DNA of 64,000 nt, taken from DAIDKA01 sp963708865. Its GTDB lineage: Bacteria > Pseudomonadota > Gammaproteobacteria > Steroidobacterales > Steroidobacteraceae. The notes beneath the pieces were generated by a model. That model was not told the origin of the DNA. It did not search any database and saw only the letters and a program-made list of their open reading frames with translations. Made by a program: the position numbers and the translations under genes. Within the stretch, counting starts at the first letter, position 1. Each line of letters opens with the position of its first letter. The DNA lies in NCBI GenBank assembly GCA_963708865.1, contig CAVPUC010000001.1, positions 62,001-126,000 on the forward strand, in the 5' to 3' direction. Below, one piece after another: positions 33,234-42,716 of this stretch.

Positions 33234-35678
33234 GTGAATTCCATCAGTTATCGCTGCGGTGAATGTCACATCGATGTGGACAATCGACGCTTCTCGCGCG
33301 GTGGTGCCGAAGTCGCGCTGGAGCCAAAGGCATTTGCCCTGATTGTGCAATTCCTGATGCGTCCGGACGCTCTGGTCACCCGCAACGAACTGATCGACGC
33401 CATCTGGGGGCATCGCTATGTGACCCCGTCAACGCTCAATCGTTTGATCACACTGGTCCGACGCGCATTCGGCGATGACAGCGAGGTACCACGATTCATC
33501 CAGACCGTGCACGGGTCCGGTTATCGCTACATCGGTCCTGTTGAACGCCATGGGGCGGCCGCGGATCTCGCCGTCCACTTTGGACCGCCGCCCATCGCCC
33601 GCCTCCCCGCCCGGATTGACAGCCTAATAGGACGCGAGTCGGAGCTGACGACGATGTCCGATCAGCTGCGGATGCACCGAGCCGTGACGGTGCTGGGCAC
33701 GGGCGGCATTGGCAAGACTCAATGTGCCTTGGAGTGCGCGCGCCGGCTCGCGACCGAATTCGTGGACGGTGTGTGGTTCTTTGACCTCGCGCCCTTCGAT
33801 AGCGACGATGACTGGGTATTCGCACTGGCCGGCGCTTTGGCAATTCCGCCGGACAGCGCGGATCGTCTGCTGCCGAAGATCGCCGCGCAAATGCAGGGCC
33901 GTCAGCTCCTGCTGTTGATGGACAACTGTGATCGGATCGCGGCAAAAGTGGGGGCGCGTGTCTTTGAACTGCTGCGCGCTACGGACACAAAGGTCCTGGC
34001 GACGTTGCAGGCGCCGTTGAGCTTCCGTGGTGAGCAAATGATGCGCATGCCACCCCTGGCATTGCCCACCGCGGCCCAGGCGGATGATGAAGACTGGCTC
34101 CCCATCCGGTCCGCCGCGGCAGTGCAAATGCTGGTGGCCCGCATCCAGGCCCTACAGCCCACCTTTGAGCTCTCAAGCAAGAATGCACGAACAATTGCGG
34201 AAATCTGCATTCGGCTCGACGGCATGCCCCTGGCGCTGGAACTGGCGGCAGCACGCTTTGTATTGTTGTCGGCAGAACAGGTGCTGGCTCGGCTCGAGCA
34301 CCGACTCGGCTTTCTGTCCAGCGATATCGCCGGACGCGATGATCGGCATCGCAACCTGGTAGTGCTCCTGGACTGGAGTTTCAGCCTGCTTTCTGCGGCG
34401 GAACAACAGCTGCTGTGTTGGTTCAGTGTTTTTGTGCAGGGCTGGAGCGTCCATGGCGCAATGGACCTAGCCGTGTCGTTGGGATCTACCCACGAAGCAG
34501 TCATCGACCTGCTCGGGGGTCTGGTCAACAAGTCCATGGTGTCGGTGGTACCGGGACTCGGAGCACCGCGTTATCAATTGCTCGAGACAGTGCGCGACTA
34601 CGCGGCGGAGCGGCTGCGGGCCGCGGGGGAGGAATCCATGGCACGCGACGCGCATCTGGCGCACGTGGTACGGCTTTGCCTGACCGCCCACCAAAACATA
34701 CTTGCGGGCCAGATGATCGAGCAGATCCGGAAACTGGAACGCGAACACGGCAATATCACCGCCGCCGTAGAATACGCGTGCGGTGCCGAGTCGCGGCGCG
34801 CCGCGGGCATGAGCATCGTTGGTCATCTGATGCTGTATATCAAGGTTCACACGGAGTCCCTTCTTGGACCTATGTGGTGTCACCGCGCGTTGGAGCACGC
34901 GGATTCAGTGGCGAGCGTCGAGCGCGCCTGGGCATTGCTATGTCTCGCTGTCATCAGTGTTCACCGTGTCGTCTCCCGCGAACCGGTGGAGACCTTATTT
35001 TCCGAATCCATACGGCTGGCACGGCTGCACAATGCCCAATGGGTCGAGGGCTTTGCGGAAGGCTACTGGTCACTGTGGCAGGCCCACGCAGGCGTCTTCG
35101 AAGAAGCTGAGCGCCATGCCGCCAAATCCGAGCGTATCGCCAGACAACTCGCCGAGCCGGTGATACTGAGTGTCGCGGCCCTGGCGCGAAGCTGGATTCA
35201 CATCGGGCGCGGTGAATACCCGCAGGCCATCCTGACCTTGGAACCATTCGCCGACCGAGGCTACGATATCAACCAGCAGACCATCGTCAAGACCTACATC
35301 GGCCTCGCGCAGTTCGCGCAAGGCGACTATGAGGCTGCGGCTCGTCAGTGGCAGGGATCGATGAAACAATCCGTCGTTATGCGCAATGTACGCGGCATCG
35401 GTGGCAATCTTGAGGGTTGCGCCTATCTTGCGACACAACTGGGATTCGGCTCGGAGGCGGCGCAATTGCTGGGAGCGGCTCGCAAGATCCGCGAGCGCAC
35501 CGGCATGCCGCTGTTTCGATGGTGGACACCGTTCCACGAAGCCGCGCACGCCGCGCTGCGTTCGCAGCTCGGGACGGCGGGCTATGAAGCCGCCGTGCAG
35601 GCCGGCGAGCAGATGCGCGTTGAAGATGCGGTTAACGCGGCGAGAGCGCAACTACACAGAATTGGCGGCCTCCCCTAG
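33234..35678 (+). CDS. Winged-helix/AAA ATPase (STAND-type) regulator
   Basis: 814 residues. Residues about 5-100 are an OmpR/PhoB-type winged helix (FALIVQFLMRPDALVTRNELIDAIWG, RFIQTVHGSGYRYIG). A P-loop NTPase follows with Walker A GTGGIGKT near residue 160, Walker B-like LLLMDNC near 225 and LDGMPLALELAAARF, typical of NB-ARC/STAND sensors of the AfsR-like kind. The C-terminal 400 residues are helical repeats that would bind a ligand or protein. No phosphoacceptor domain, so control is presumably by ATP-dependent assembly. GTG start at 33234. Divergent from the lipocalin-like gene, convergent with the flavoprotein gene. Confidence 0.82.
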   Translation: MNSISYRCGECHIDVDNRRFSRGGAEVALEPKAFALIVQFLMRPDALVTRNELIDAIWGHRYVTPSTLNRLITLVRRAFGDDSEVPRFIQTVHGSGYRYIGPVERHGAAADLAVHFGPPPIARLPARIDSLIGRESELTTMSDQLRMHRAVTVLGTGGIGKTQCALECARRLATEFVDGVWFFDLAPFDSDDDWVFALAGALAIPPDSADRLLPKIAAQMQGRQLLLLMDNCDRIAAKVGARVFELLRATDTKVLATLQAPLSFRGEQMMRMPPLALPTAAQADDEDWLPIRSAAAVQMLVARIQALQPTFELSSKNARTIAEICIRLDGMPLALELAAARFVLLSAEQVLARLEHRLGFLSSDIAGRDDRHRNLVVLLDWSFSLLSAAEQQLLCWFSVFVQGWSVHGAMDLAVSLGSTHEAVIDLLGGLVNKSMVSVVPGLGAPRYQLLETVRDYAAERLRAAGEESMARDAHLAHVVRLCLTAHQNILAGQMIEQIRKLEREHGNITAAVEYACGAESRRAAGMSIVGHLMLYIKVHTESLLGPMWCHRALEHADSVASVERAWALLCLAVISVHRVVSREPVETLFSESIRLARLHNAQWVEGFAEGYWSLWQAHAGVFEEAERHAAKSERIARQLAEPVILSVAALARSWIHIGRGEYPQAILTLEPFADRGYDINQQTIVKTYIGLAQFAQGDYEAAARQWQGSMKQSVVMRNVRGIGGNLEGCAYLATQLGFGSEAAQLLGAARKIRERTGMPLFRWWTPFHEAAHAALRSQLGTAGYEAAVQAGEQMRVEDAVNAARAQLHRIGGLP

Positions 35679-35684
35679 TCGTTT

Positions 35685-37067
35685 TCAGACGACCGCAAAC
35701 AGGCCCGAACCATTGTACTGGCGACGCAGGTCGTCCAGGCGCTGCGCGTGTGCCGCATCAAACTGCGTGACTACCAGGCCATCGTCCTGGTTGCTGAAAT
35801 TCGGCAGCAGGCCCGGCAGCGCGCGGCGCACGAGCCGCGCATGCAATCCGCGTATGTGCTCGCGCAGATTGGCGAATTTCGCCACAGAGGATGTAGTGCC
35901 GACCAGATTCACGAAATAAGGCGTTCCCCGATTCGAGAATGCCGTTGCGCCCGCTGCTACCCGCGCAACTGCGCCGCCCATATGCTGAACATGAATTTCC
36001 GTCTCTGCGGTGGGCAGCTCCTCAGCGGCACCTGCCAACGTATCGATTGTCGAGTCCTCAAGGGCGGCGAAATTCGCCGTCTTCCAGTATTGATACCGAC
36101 CGGCCGGCGCTGCAGCATCCAGCAGGTGCTGCCAGACCAGGTATGGCATTGACCCTATGTGTTCCGCCAGCGGAGCGCCAAATCGCCGCAGCGGCTCCAG
36201 CACCCGCTCACCTGTCGCCAGATCGCCGCACCAGCACAGTGCGGATATCACGACCGGCCGACCATGCCATTGCGGATCCAGAAACGGCAGCGGCGGTGCG
36301 TGGGCGAATACGGTCAAGGCACAGAAGTCATCCGGGGCGCGCGCAGTGAACTCGCGGAACTCCCGCAGGACTTCAGCCGCCGCACTGGCCGGTCGCACGA
36401 CCAGACCCGCGAGCACTTGTGTCAGCGAGTGAATCCGGAATTCAAAGCTGGTGACGACCCCGAGGACACTCGCACCGTCGCGCAGCCCCCAGAACAGATC
36501 GGGATGCTCCTCGGCTGAGGCACGCACGATCCGACCGTCGGCGAGTACCACGCCGGCCGCATTGAGATTATCGATGGCCAGACCGTGGCGGCGCATCAGC
36601 CATCCGACACCGCCGCCCAATGACAGGCCACCGATTCCGGTGGTGGATATCATGCCACCCGTGGTCGCCATGCCGAATTGCTGAGTGGCAGTATCCATGT
36701 CGTGCCACAAGGCGCCGCCCTGGGCGGTGGCGACCGCTTTATCAGCGTTTACCTCAACTCGCCGCATCCGTGACAGGTCAAGCAGCAGTGCACCGTTCGC
36801 CAGGCAGCGCCCGGCAACATTGTGGCCGCCGCCCCGCACCGTGACCGCTACCCCGTGGTCCGCCGCGATACGCACGGCCGTCGCCACATCCTCAGCGGCG
36901 CCGCAGACTAGAATGGCGGCAGGATGCCGGTCAATGCCGGCGTTCCAGACACTGCGCCCGGATGCATAGCCTGGATCACTCGGAAGCGTCAGCGCGGCGC
37001 TGCTGCTCAAGTGGCCGCGTAGCGCACCAACAACCTGTGGGGTCAGCAAGTTGAGTTCGTGGTCCAC
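35685..37067 (-). CDS. FAD-binding oxidoreductase, berberine-bridge (BBE) type
   Basis: 460 residues of the p-cresol-methylhydroxylase-fold flavoproteins. FAD domain: ILVCGAAEDVATAVRIAADHG, RGGGHNVAG (the His that commonly carries 8-alpha-linked FAD), TTGGMISTTGIGGLSLGGGVGWLMRRHGL. A BBE C-terminal segment includes YFVNLVGT. The Cys needed for a second FAD bond in bicovalent members is not seen at the usual place (GGGVGWLMR). GTG start at 37067. Oxidises an alcohol, amine or sugar-like substrate with O2; substrate unknown. The MFS gene ends 96 bp away on the upstream side, so the two may be co-expressed. Confidence 0.8.
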   Translation of the reverse strand: MDHELNLLTPQVVGALRGHLSSSAALTLPSDPGYASGRSVWNAGIDRHPAAILVCGAAEDVATAVRIAADHGVAVTVRGGGHNVAGRCLANGALLLDLSRMRRVEVNADKAVATAQGGALWHDMDTATQQFGMATTGGMISTTGIGGLSLGGGVGWLMRRHGLAIDNLNAAGVVLADGRIVRASAEEHPDLFWGLRDGASVLGVVTSFEFRIHSLTQVLAGLVVRPASAAAEVLREFREFTARAPDDFCALTVFAHAPPLPFLDPQWHGRPVVISALCWCGDLATGERVLEPLRRFGAPLAEHIGSMPYLVWQHLLDAAAPAGRYQYWKTANFAALEDSTIDTLAGAAEELPTAETEIHVQHMGGAVARVAAGATAFSNRGTPYFVNLVGTTSSVAKFANLREHIRGLHARLVRRALPGLLPNFSNQDDGLVVTQFDAAHAQRLDDLRRQYNGSGLFAVV

Positions 37068-37163
37068 GCTGATTTCTCCACTACGGCACCCTTGGTGTCC
37101 GACCTTCGCACCGTATTACCATTTTCGCCGGTGGGTTGTGAGGGTTGCATGATGCCTCTGCGC

Positions 37164-38372
37164 CTAGCCAAGCGAGGCCTCCACGCTGCGCGCTTCGCGC
37201 CCGAATGCGGCGAGCAGCGCAATTGAGACGGCAGCCGCCAGGACTACCGAGGCCAGCGCTACCCGGTAGTTGCCGCCCTGCTCGGCCGCGAGCCACGTCT
37301 GCAGCAGCGCATTGGACGAGGCGATGAAATTGCCGATCTGATACATGGTACCGGGAAAGGTGGCGCGCGCCTCGGGCGGGGAGACTTCCATCAGATACGC
37401 CGGCACCACGCCCCAGGCCCCCTGAACGCAGAATTGCATCAGGAAGGCGCCGGCCGCCAGCAGCACCGCCCCGGAGGAAAACACCCAGACATACGTAACC
37501 GGAATCGCCAGCAATGCCGCGATCACCATGGCACGCCGTCGCCCGATGCGCTGGCTCCACATCCCGAAGGTCCAGCCGCCGAGGATCGCGCCGATGTTGT
37601 AGATGATGGCGATGGTGCCGGTGGTATGCGCGTTGTAATGCAGCGAGGACTGCAGGAAGGTCGGATAGAGATCCTGGGTGCCATGACTGAAGAAGTTGAA
37701 AGCCGTCATCAGCACGATGGCAAACAGCGCAAGTTGCCAATGCCGCATCAGCGTCGTTGTAATCGGTACGGCATGGACGGGCTTCGCCTTCCATGCCGGT
37801 GACTCCGGCACATGACGTCGGATGTAGAGCACCAGCAAGGCGGGCACGAAGCCCACGACAAACATGCCACGCCAGCCGACGGCGTCATAGAGCAGCCAAT
37901 AGACCACCGAGGCCACGAGGTACCCGCTCGGGTAGCCCGACTGCAGGAGGCCCGAGACCAGGCCGCGCGCCTTGGGGTTGACGCTCTCCATGGTGAGCGA
38001 GGCCCCGATGCCCCACTCCCCGCCCATGGCCACCCCGAACAGGGCCCGCACCACCAGGAAGGTGGCCAGGTTCGGCGCCAGGGCGCTCGCGAGACCCATC
38101 ACCGAGTACAGCGCCACATCCAGCATGAGGATGGGGCGGCGGCCGAAACGGTCCGCCAGGCGGCCAAAGACAAAGGCGCCGAGCGGGCGCATCGCCAGGG
38201 TCAGCGTCAACGCCCAGGCCACCGTCTCGCGGGTGGTGCCGAAGTCCCGCGCGACATCCTTGATGACGAAGACCAGCAGAAAGAAATCAAAGGCATCGAG
38301 CGTCCAGCCCAGAAAGCTCGCCACGACGACCTTGCGCTGCACGGCCGTCCAGCCCGTCAATGCCTCAAACAT
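37164..38372 (-). CDS. MFS transporter (SHS lactate/organic-acid carrier type)
   Basis: 402 residues from the ATG at 38372, twelve predicted helices. The SHS-type signature is present: FLGWTLDAFDFFLLVFVIKD at helix 1, RPLGAFVFGRLADRFGRRP in loop 2-3, FGVAMGGEWGIGASLTMES in helix 4-5, and VPESPAW in the central loop. Related carriers import lactate, pyruvate or sialic acid with protons. It precedes the berberine-type flavoprotein gene, which suggests uptake of the same acid substrate, by inference. Confidence 0.82.
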   Translation of the reverse strand: MFEALTGWTAVQRKVVVASFLGWTLDAFDFFLLVFVIKDVARDFGTTRETVAWALTLTLAMRPLGAFVFGRLADRFGRRPILMLDVALYSVMGLASALAPNLATFLVVRALFGVAMGGEWGIGASLTMESVNPKARGLVSGLLQSGYPSGYLVASVVYWLLYDAVGWRGMFVVGFVPALLVLYIRRHVPESPAWKAKPVHAVPITTTLMRHWQLALFAIVLMTAFNFFSHGTQDLYPTFLQSSLHYNAHTTGTIAIIYNIGAILGGWTFGMWSQRIGRRRAMVIAALLAIPVTYVWVFSSGAVLLAAGAFLMQFCVQGAWGVVPAYLMEVSPPEARATFPGTMYQIGNFIASSNALLQTWLAAEQGGNYRVALASVVLAAAVSIALLAAFGREARSVEASLG

Positions 38373-38528
38373 GTCCCGACCCTGCGTCCCGCTGTCGCCC
38401 AAGTATTGGCAGGCCGCTGCGACAAAGGCAATGCGCGGCGGCGTTGACAGCGCAACCGCGCCGCTGATGCGACGCGCGCAACTGTGGTATCGTTTGCCGC
38501 ATATCCAAAATGATCGGTAGGGGGGCGT

Positions 38529-38897
38529 ATGGGGTCGAAACTCAAGGTACTGCTGCTGGGATTGCTGCTCAGCGCGGCGCCCGCATTCGCGGCCGGCGTT
38601 GATGGCGATTGGTCCGGATCCTTCGATGCGGGGCAGGGTCCGGTGACGATCGGCTTCTCCTTCAAGGCCGACGGCGCCAAGCTCACCGGCACCACCACCG
38701 GGCCTGATGGCAGCAAGATCGCCATCAAGGACGGCAAGATCGACGGGTCCAATATTTCGTTCGCCGTGGATATCGACATGGGCGGCAACGCCATGACGCT
38801 CAAATATACCGGCGTAGTGTCCGCGGACAGCATCGCGCTGGCCTCGGATTTCCAGGGCATGCCCTTCAATATTACGGTCAAGAAAGCCGGTAAGTAG
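38529..38897 (+). CDS. Small secreted beta-rich protein
   Basis: 122 residues, ATG at 38529 preceded by gtaggggggcgt. Signal peptide GSKLKVLLLGLLLSAAPAFA (cleavage near 22). The mature part reads as a short beta-barrel-like repeat: GDWSGSFDAGQGPVTIGFSF, ADGAKLTGTTTGPDGSK, IDGSNISFAVDIDMGGN, MTLKYTGVVSADSI and NITVKKA. This exported type is widespread but has no known function to me. Upstream of, but not overlapping, the lipase-like gene. Confidence 0.6.
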   Translation: MGSKLKVLLLGLLLSAAPAFAAGVDGDWSGSFDAGQGPVTIGFSFKADGAKLTGTTTGPDGSKIAIKDGKIDGSNISFAVDIDMGGNAMTLKYTGVVSADSIALASDFQGMPFNITVKKAGK

Positions 38898-38950
38898 CCC
38901 GCGCCATCCGTCATAGCGTTGAAGGTGGCCTCAGCCGCAGGGAGAGTGCC

Positions 38951-40504
38951 ATGTCACGACAGTCGCAGCAGAGTCGTCCGACGGCTCGCCTCCGGGTACT
39001 GTGCCTCACCGGCGCACTGGCCCTCGCCCTTAGCGGATGTGGGGAAGACACCACGAGCGGCACCACCGGTCCGGTAACCGGTGCCGCGCGCGGATCCCTG
39101 ATCCACGATCCGCCGTTGCGGATCGCCTCATTGGATGCGGCCACGTTCCACGCCGAGCTGGGCGCGAGCCCCAGCGGCGCGCAGCTGTTGCAGGTCGCGG
39201 GCGCCCCGACCTGCGGTGTCGACTTCTACTACCTGGAATACAACACCGTGGGTGGCATGGGCGAGGCCACCACCGCCTCCGGTGCGCTGATGGTGCCGAC
39301 CGGATCTGCGCCGCAGTGCAGCGGCGCACGCCCGATCGTCCTGTATGCGCATGGCACCGACACGGATCGCGCCACCAACATCGCCGACATCACCAACCCG
39401 AGCAACACCGAGGGCGCGCTGATTGCCGCGATGTTTGCGGCGCAGGGCTATATCGTCGTCGCCCCCAATTACGCCGGCTACGATATCTCCACCCTCCCCT
39501 ATCACCCGTATCTGAATGCCAGCCAGCAGTCCAAGGACATGATGGATGCGCTGAGCGCGGCGCGCACCGCGCTGCCGCACACGTTGACCGCGTCCACCAC
39601 GGATGGGGGCAAGCTCTTCATTACCGGCTATTCGCAGGGCGGGCATGTGGCCATGGCCACCCATCGGGCCATGCAAGCCGCCGGCATGACCGTCACCGCC
39701 TCCGCACCCATGTCAGGTCCCTATGCGCTGGAAGCCTTCGGCGATGCGGTGTTCTACGGCCAGGTCAACATCGGCGCCACGGTGTTCACCCCGCTGCTCG
39801 TGACCAGCTATCAGATGGCCTATGGCAACATCTACCATGCCCTGACCGATATCTACGAGCCGAACTACGCGCCCCACATGGCGGATGTGCTGCCCAGTAC
39901 CACCCCGCTGGCCACTCTGTTCGCCGACGGCATCCTGCCCGAGTCGGCGCTCTTCAGCTCCACGCCGCCGGTCACGGGCACGCCCCTGGATGCGGCGCTG
40001 GCGGTGCCGAGCAATCCCATCTTTGCCGCAGGATTCGGGCCCTCGAATCTGGTGACCAACGCCTACCGCCTGGCCTACGTGCTGGATGCAGTGGCCAACC
40101 CTGATGGCGCCGTGCCGGTCCTGACCGCCGGGGTGCCGCTGGCGGCGAATCCGCAGAACACCCTGCGCCAGGCGTTCAAGGCCAATGACATGCGCAACTG
40201 GATTCCGCAGCGTCCGGTCCTCATGTGCGGCGGCGACCAGGACCCGACTGTGTTTTTCAGCGTCAACACCTTGGTCATGCAACAGTACTGGGCGGCGTTG
40301 CCGGCCGGGGCAATCACGGTCGTCGATGTGAACGCCACGGTGACGAACCCCAACGATCCCTTCGCCGCAGCCAAAGTCGGCTATCAGCAGACCATTGCCG
40401 GCATCGCCGCCGCGCAGGGTCAAAGCGCGGCGGTTCAGGCCATTCACGCAACCGAGGCGCCGTTCTGCACTGCCGTGGCACGCGGATTTTTCGCGCAGTT
40501 CTGA
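38951..40504 (+). CDS. Secreted lipoprotein alpha/beta-hydrolase (secretory lipase-like)
   Basis: 517 residues. Lipobox LSGC after a leader with several Arg, so probably anchored to a membrane. Alpha/beta-hydrolase fold with oxyanion-region YAHGTDTD and nucleophile elbow GYSQGGH near residue 225. Later LMCGGDQDPTVFF carries a probable catalytic Asp, and a His near the C-terminus could complete the triad. Similar proteins are filed as secretory lipases or DUF-type esterases. Several Cys (APTCGVDF, PQCSGA, APFCTA) may form disulfides. It precedes ompW by 19 bp, so the two could be co-transcribed. Confidence 0.75.
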   Translation: MSRQSQQSRPTARLRVLCLTGALALALSGCGEDTTSGTTGPVTGAARGSLIHDPPLRIASLDAATFHAELGASPSGAQLLQVAGAPTCGVDFYYLEYNTVGGMGEATTASGALMVPTGSAPQCSGARPIVLYAHGTDTDRATNIADITNPSNTEGALIAAMFAAQGYIVVAPNYAGYDISTLPYHPYLNASQQSKDMMDALSAARTALPHTLTASTTDGGKLFITGYSQGGHVAMATHRAMQAAGMTVTASAPMSGPYALEAFGDAVFYGQVNIGATVFTPLLVTSYQMAYGNIYHALTDIYEPNYAPHMADVLPSTTPLATLFADGILPESALFSSTPPVTGTPLDAALAVPSNPIFAAGFGPSNLVTNAYRLAYVLDAVANPDGAVPVLTAGVPLAANPQNTLRQAFKANDMRNWIPQRPVLMCGGDQDPTVFFSVNTLVMQQYWAALPAGAITVVDVNATVTNPNDPFAAAKVGYQQTIAGIAAAQGQSAAVQAIHATEAPFCTAVARGFFAQF

Positions 40505-40523
40505 GCCCATGCGAGGTTTGAAG

Positions 40524-41246
40524 ATGAGAGTCCTCACCCCCAGCGCGAGCACCCTGTGCATCGGCCTGAGCCTGCTCGCCGGATTGACTGCGGGCGTGGC
40601 CCGTGCGGATAACAATACGGGCGTGGGCGATCATCCGAACACCGTGTTGCTCGGACTTTACGATGTGAGTTTCGCGGTCCACGCGGATGACATCACCGGA
40701 CCGTACGTGCCGCCGGGACTGAATCTGCGCAATCCGAGCGTGCAAACCCTGTATATCGCCTACCTGCGGCGACTGTCACCACATTTTGATGCGGAGCTCG
40801 CACTGGGCGTGCCACCGCTGACGCGCACCGTCGCCAAGGGGCCGGCAACGGTGGGCTCGGTGCCCTACAACGGCCAGACGATTGCCACCGCACGGTGGCT
40901 GGCGCCGAGCGCGCTGGTGAAATACTACTTCTACAGTCCCGATGCTCTGTTCCGGCCGTACCTTGGCATCGGCGTGAACTACACCAAGTTCAATTCGCGT
41001 CAGGTTACGGCGGCCGGCGAGGCCATCAGCGGCGGTCCCACCTCCCTGTCACTGCCGGTGTCGGTGGGGCCCGTCGGGACCGTGGGTCTGTCCTGGCAGC
41101 CATTGGACCGGGTGGTCGTGAACCTGTCCGGCTCATTGTCCTGGGTGACCTCGACCCTGACCACGGACACCGCCGGGATCCTGCGCACCTCCCACGTGGA
41201 GTTCTACCCCAGAGCCATCGTCCTGGCGGTGGGCTATCGGTTCTGA
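40524..41246 (+). CDS. ompW: OmpW family outer membrane protein
   Basis: 240 residues from the ATG at 40524, preceded by gagg; ATG at 40509 is possible. Signal peptide ending GVARADNN. An eight-stranded barrel pattern is recognisable: LYIAYLRRLSPHFDAELALG, LVKYYFYSPDALFRPYLGIGVNYTKF, and the terminal strand ending in aromatic Phe (VLAVGYRF), the usual sorting signal. OmpW forms a small hydrophobic channel in the outer membrane. It is convergent with nuoN, 12 bp between stops. Confidence 0.88.
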   Translation: MRVLTPSASTLCIGLSLLAGLTAGVARADNNTGVGDHPNTVLLGLYDVSFAVHADDITGPYVPPGLNLRNPSVQTLYIAYLRRLSPHFDAELALGVPPLTRTVAKGPATVGSVPYNGQTIATARWLAPSALVKYYFYSPDALFRPYLGIGVNYTKFNSRQVTAAGEAISGGPTSLSLPVSVGPVGTVGLSWQPLDRVVVNLSGSLSWVTSTLTTDTAGILRTSHVEFYPRAIVLAVGYRF

Positions 41247-41258
41247 GAGGCGGTCAGC

Positions 41259-42710
41259 CTAAGGCCCACTCAGCAGGCGCGCGCACAGCGACAGCAGCGG
41301 ACCCGGCAGCAGGCCGAGCACGAACGCCGCAACCCCATTGACCCCGACGGCGAGGCGCACGCCCGGCTGCCACTCCGGGGACGGCTGGCCGGCAAGCGGT
41401 GGGTCAAAGTACATGAGCTTCACGATGCGCAAGTAGTAATAGGCGCCAATCACCGATACCACCACGGCGATGATCACCAGCCATATATGGCCCGTTGCCC
41501 ACAACTGAGTGAGGATCGAGAGCTTCGCCCAGAAGCCCACGAATGGCGGCACGCCGGCGGTGGAGAACATCATCGCCATCATCACCAGGGCCAGCAAAGG
41601 ATCGCGACTGTGCAAGCCTTTGAAGTCATCCAGGCGATCCGCCTCGAAGCCCTTTTGCGACAGCAGCAGCATGACACCGAAGCTGCCGAGCGTGGCCAGC
41701 ACGTAGGCCAGGGTATAGAACAGCGCCGCCCCATAACCCGCCTGCGTGCCGGTGGTGAACCCCAGCAGGATGAATCCGACATTGGCGATTGCCGAATACG
41801 CGAGCATGCGCTTGAGGTTGCTCTGCGCGATGGCGACGACGTTGCCCAGGATCAGCGTCAGCACCGCGAGCGCCCCCAGCATCTGCGACCATTCGTGCTC
41901 CGTGCCGATCAGACCGTGCGTGAGCAGACGCAGCGCGAGGGCGAAATAGGCGATCTTCGGCGCTGTCGCAATGAACACCGTGACGTTGGTCGGTGCGCCC
42001 TCATAGACATCGGGCAGCCACATGTGAAAGGGCACGGCCCCGAGTTTGAAGGCCACCGCGACCACAATGAAGGTAAGCCCAAGCACCGCGCCGGCGCTGT
42101 GGGTGGGGCCGAGGCGCATGGCGAGTTCATCCAGCCCCAGCGTGCCCGTGATGCCGTAGATGATGGACATGCCGTACAGCAGCATGCCCGAGGCGATGGC
42201 GCCCAGGACGAAGTACTTCATGGCCGCCTCGGCCGCGATGCCGTTGTCGCGGTCGAAGGCCACCATGGCGTACACCGACAGCGCCAGCAGTTCCACGCCG
42301 ATGTAGACCGTCAGCAGGCTGTTCGCCGAGGCCAGCACGAAGATACCCAGCAGCGCCGTCAGCGCCAGCACGTAGTACTCGCCGCCGGCGGTGCCACGCA
42401 GCGTCATGTAGCTGCGCGAATACATGAGCACGATCGCGACAAAGAGCAGCGCCGCAAGTTTCAAGACGATGCCCACCGGGTCCGCCACATACAGGCCACC
42501 GAACAGCAGCTCGCGGGAACCCACCTGCCCGACGAACACGATCAGGGCGGCCGTGACGGCGAGCGCCACCAGCGTCAGCGTTCCGGTCAGACCGCGGCGT
42601 TTGTCGCCGCTAAACACATCGATCAGCAGCACGGCGCAGATGGCGAATGTCAGGAAAATCTCCCCGCTGGCGGGAGCAACCGAAGCCCAGGTCATTGTGG
42701 TGTCTGGCAT
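41259..42710 (-). CDS. nuoN: NADH-quinone oxidoreductase subunit N
   Basis: 483 residues, fourteen predicted helices, antiporter-like proton-pumping subunit of the complex I membrane arm. Conserved features are a Lys in helix 7 region (FKLGAVPFHMWLPDVYEGAPTNVT), an internal Lys in RMLAYSAIANVGF and Glu in YIGVELLALSVYAMVAF. It is the last gene of the operon, 6 bp after nuoM. Frame intact. Confidence 0.97.
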   Translation of the reverse strand: MPDTTMTWASVAPASGEIFLTFAICAVLLIDVFSGDKRRGLTGTLTLVALAVTAALIVFVGQVGSRELLFGGLYVADPVGIVLKLAALLFVAIVLMYSRSYMTLRGTAGGEYYVLALTALLGIFVLASANSLLTVYIGVELLALSVYAMVAFDRDNGIAAEAAMKYFVLGAIASGMLLYGMSIIYGITGTLGLDELAMRLGPTHSAGAVLGLTFIVVAVAFKLGAVPFHMWLPDVYEGAPTNVTVFIATAPKIAYFALALRLLTHGLIGTEHEWSQMLGALAVLTLILGNVVAIAQSNLKRMLAYSAIANVGFILLGFTTGTQAGYGAALFYTLAYVLATLGSFGVMLLLSQKGFEADRLDDFKGLHSRDPLLALVMMAMMFSTAGVPPFVGFWAKLSILTQLWATGHIWLVIIAVVVSVIGAYYYLRIVKLMYFDPPLAGQPSPEWQPGVRLAVGVNGVAAFVLGLLPGPLLSLCARLLSGP

Positions 42711-42716
42711 ATCAGC

